Shown: piece after piece, positions 30,471 through 30,479 of the stretch
Position numbering within the stretch: position 1 is the stretch's first letter
Layout: each line of letters opens with the position of its first letter
Source of the DNA: JAXHMM01 sp964528445
GTDB taxonomy: Bacteria > Bacteroidota > Rhodothermia > Balneolales > Balneolaceae
Direction of reading: 5' to 3'
Length of the DNA: 30,479 bases
Assembly (NCBI GenBank): GCA_964528445.1
Contig: CAZGSL010000026.1
Span: 1-30,479 of the forward strand
The notes under the pieces: generated by a model
Told to the model about the DNA's origin: nothing
Seen by the model: only the letters and a program-made list of their open reading frames with translations
The model's database searches: none
Program-made: the position numbers and the translations under genes

Positions 30471-30479
30471 GCCGGCCTG

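Noticed and set aside
1..30479. tRNA, rRNA, CRISPR, insertion sequence or prophage
   Set aside because: No tRNA T-loop patterns, regular spaced repeats, transposase motifs or phage genes were seen by eye; a covariance or repeat search could still find something weak.

Overview
The window is a gene-dense stretch (about 30.5 kb, 29 called genes) of a bacterial chromosome. It looks like the Bacteroidota/Balneolota/Rhodothermota part of the FCB group. The evidence is: a DUF4295 gene directly after rpmB-rpmG; several upstream regions with Bacteroidota-type promoter boxes (TTTG/TTG, then TAnnTTTG); a secreted Asp-box protein; an ECF sigma factor beside a membrane TPR protein; and a TPR-CHAT protein. 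I see no phage, IS element, CRISPR array, tRNA or rRNA. Most of it is core genome.

Layout. 1-257: leader with two stem-loops and a promoter. 258-3224 (+): rpmB, rpmG, DUF4295, an intrinsic terminator, then yqeY-like, cvpA and tyrS. 3322-5037: a MarR regulator convergent with a LolC/E-type permease. 5208-8426 (+): a large secreted Asp-box beta-propeller protein. 8431-9333 (-): an MscS channel. 9558-11453: adk, then (-) dtd and an alkaline-phosphatase-superfamily metalloenzyme whose stop overlaps that of adk. 11454-11923: a non-coding region packed with DnaA boxes. 11924-13283 (+): purM and a stand-alone AtuA-like small domain. 13286-17480 (-): an Nramp-related transporter, then a secreted zinc-peptidase/propeller/beta-barrel protein. 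17632-18762 (+): a baeRF-like protein. 18781-21048 (-): ruvB and metK. 21174-22610 (-): ECF sigma factor and a membrane-anchored TPR protein. 22807-25310 (+): scpA and an M28 lipoprotein peptidase. 25323-28286 (-): a secreted TPR-CHAT protein. 28426-28542 (+): a possible tiny acidic peptide. 28545-30456 (-): an unknown gene, pgsA-like and ftsY.

The most notable feature is the region between dtd and purM. Within about 360 bases it holds eleven DnaA-box-like nonamers: two perfect TTATCCACA, six with one mismatch and three with two. AT-rich stretches lie at its purM side. Hand-counted G versus C on the + strand changes sign across it, even when only minus-strand genes are compared. I read it as a probable chromosomal replication origin that is not next to dnaA or dnaN.

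Two other groups deserve attention. One is the sigma factor/membrane TPR pair with a nearby exported CHAT (caspase-like) protein that keeps its His-Cys pair. The other is the exported HExxH protein with a barrel-like end, encoded one base downstream of an Nramp-like transporter that lacks the DPGN metal-binding motif. Functional links within these groups are inferences from position and domain type.
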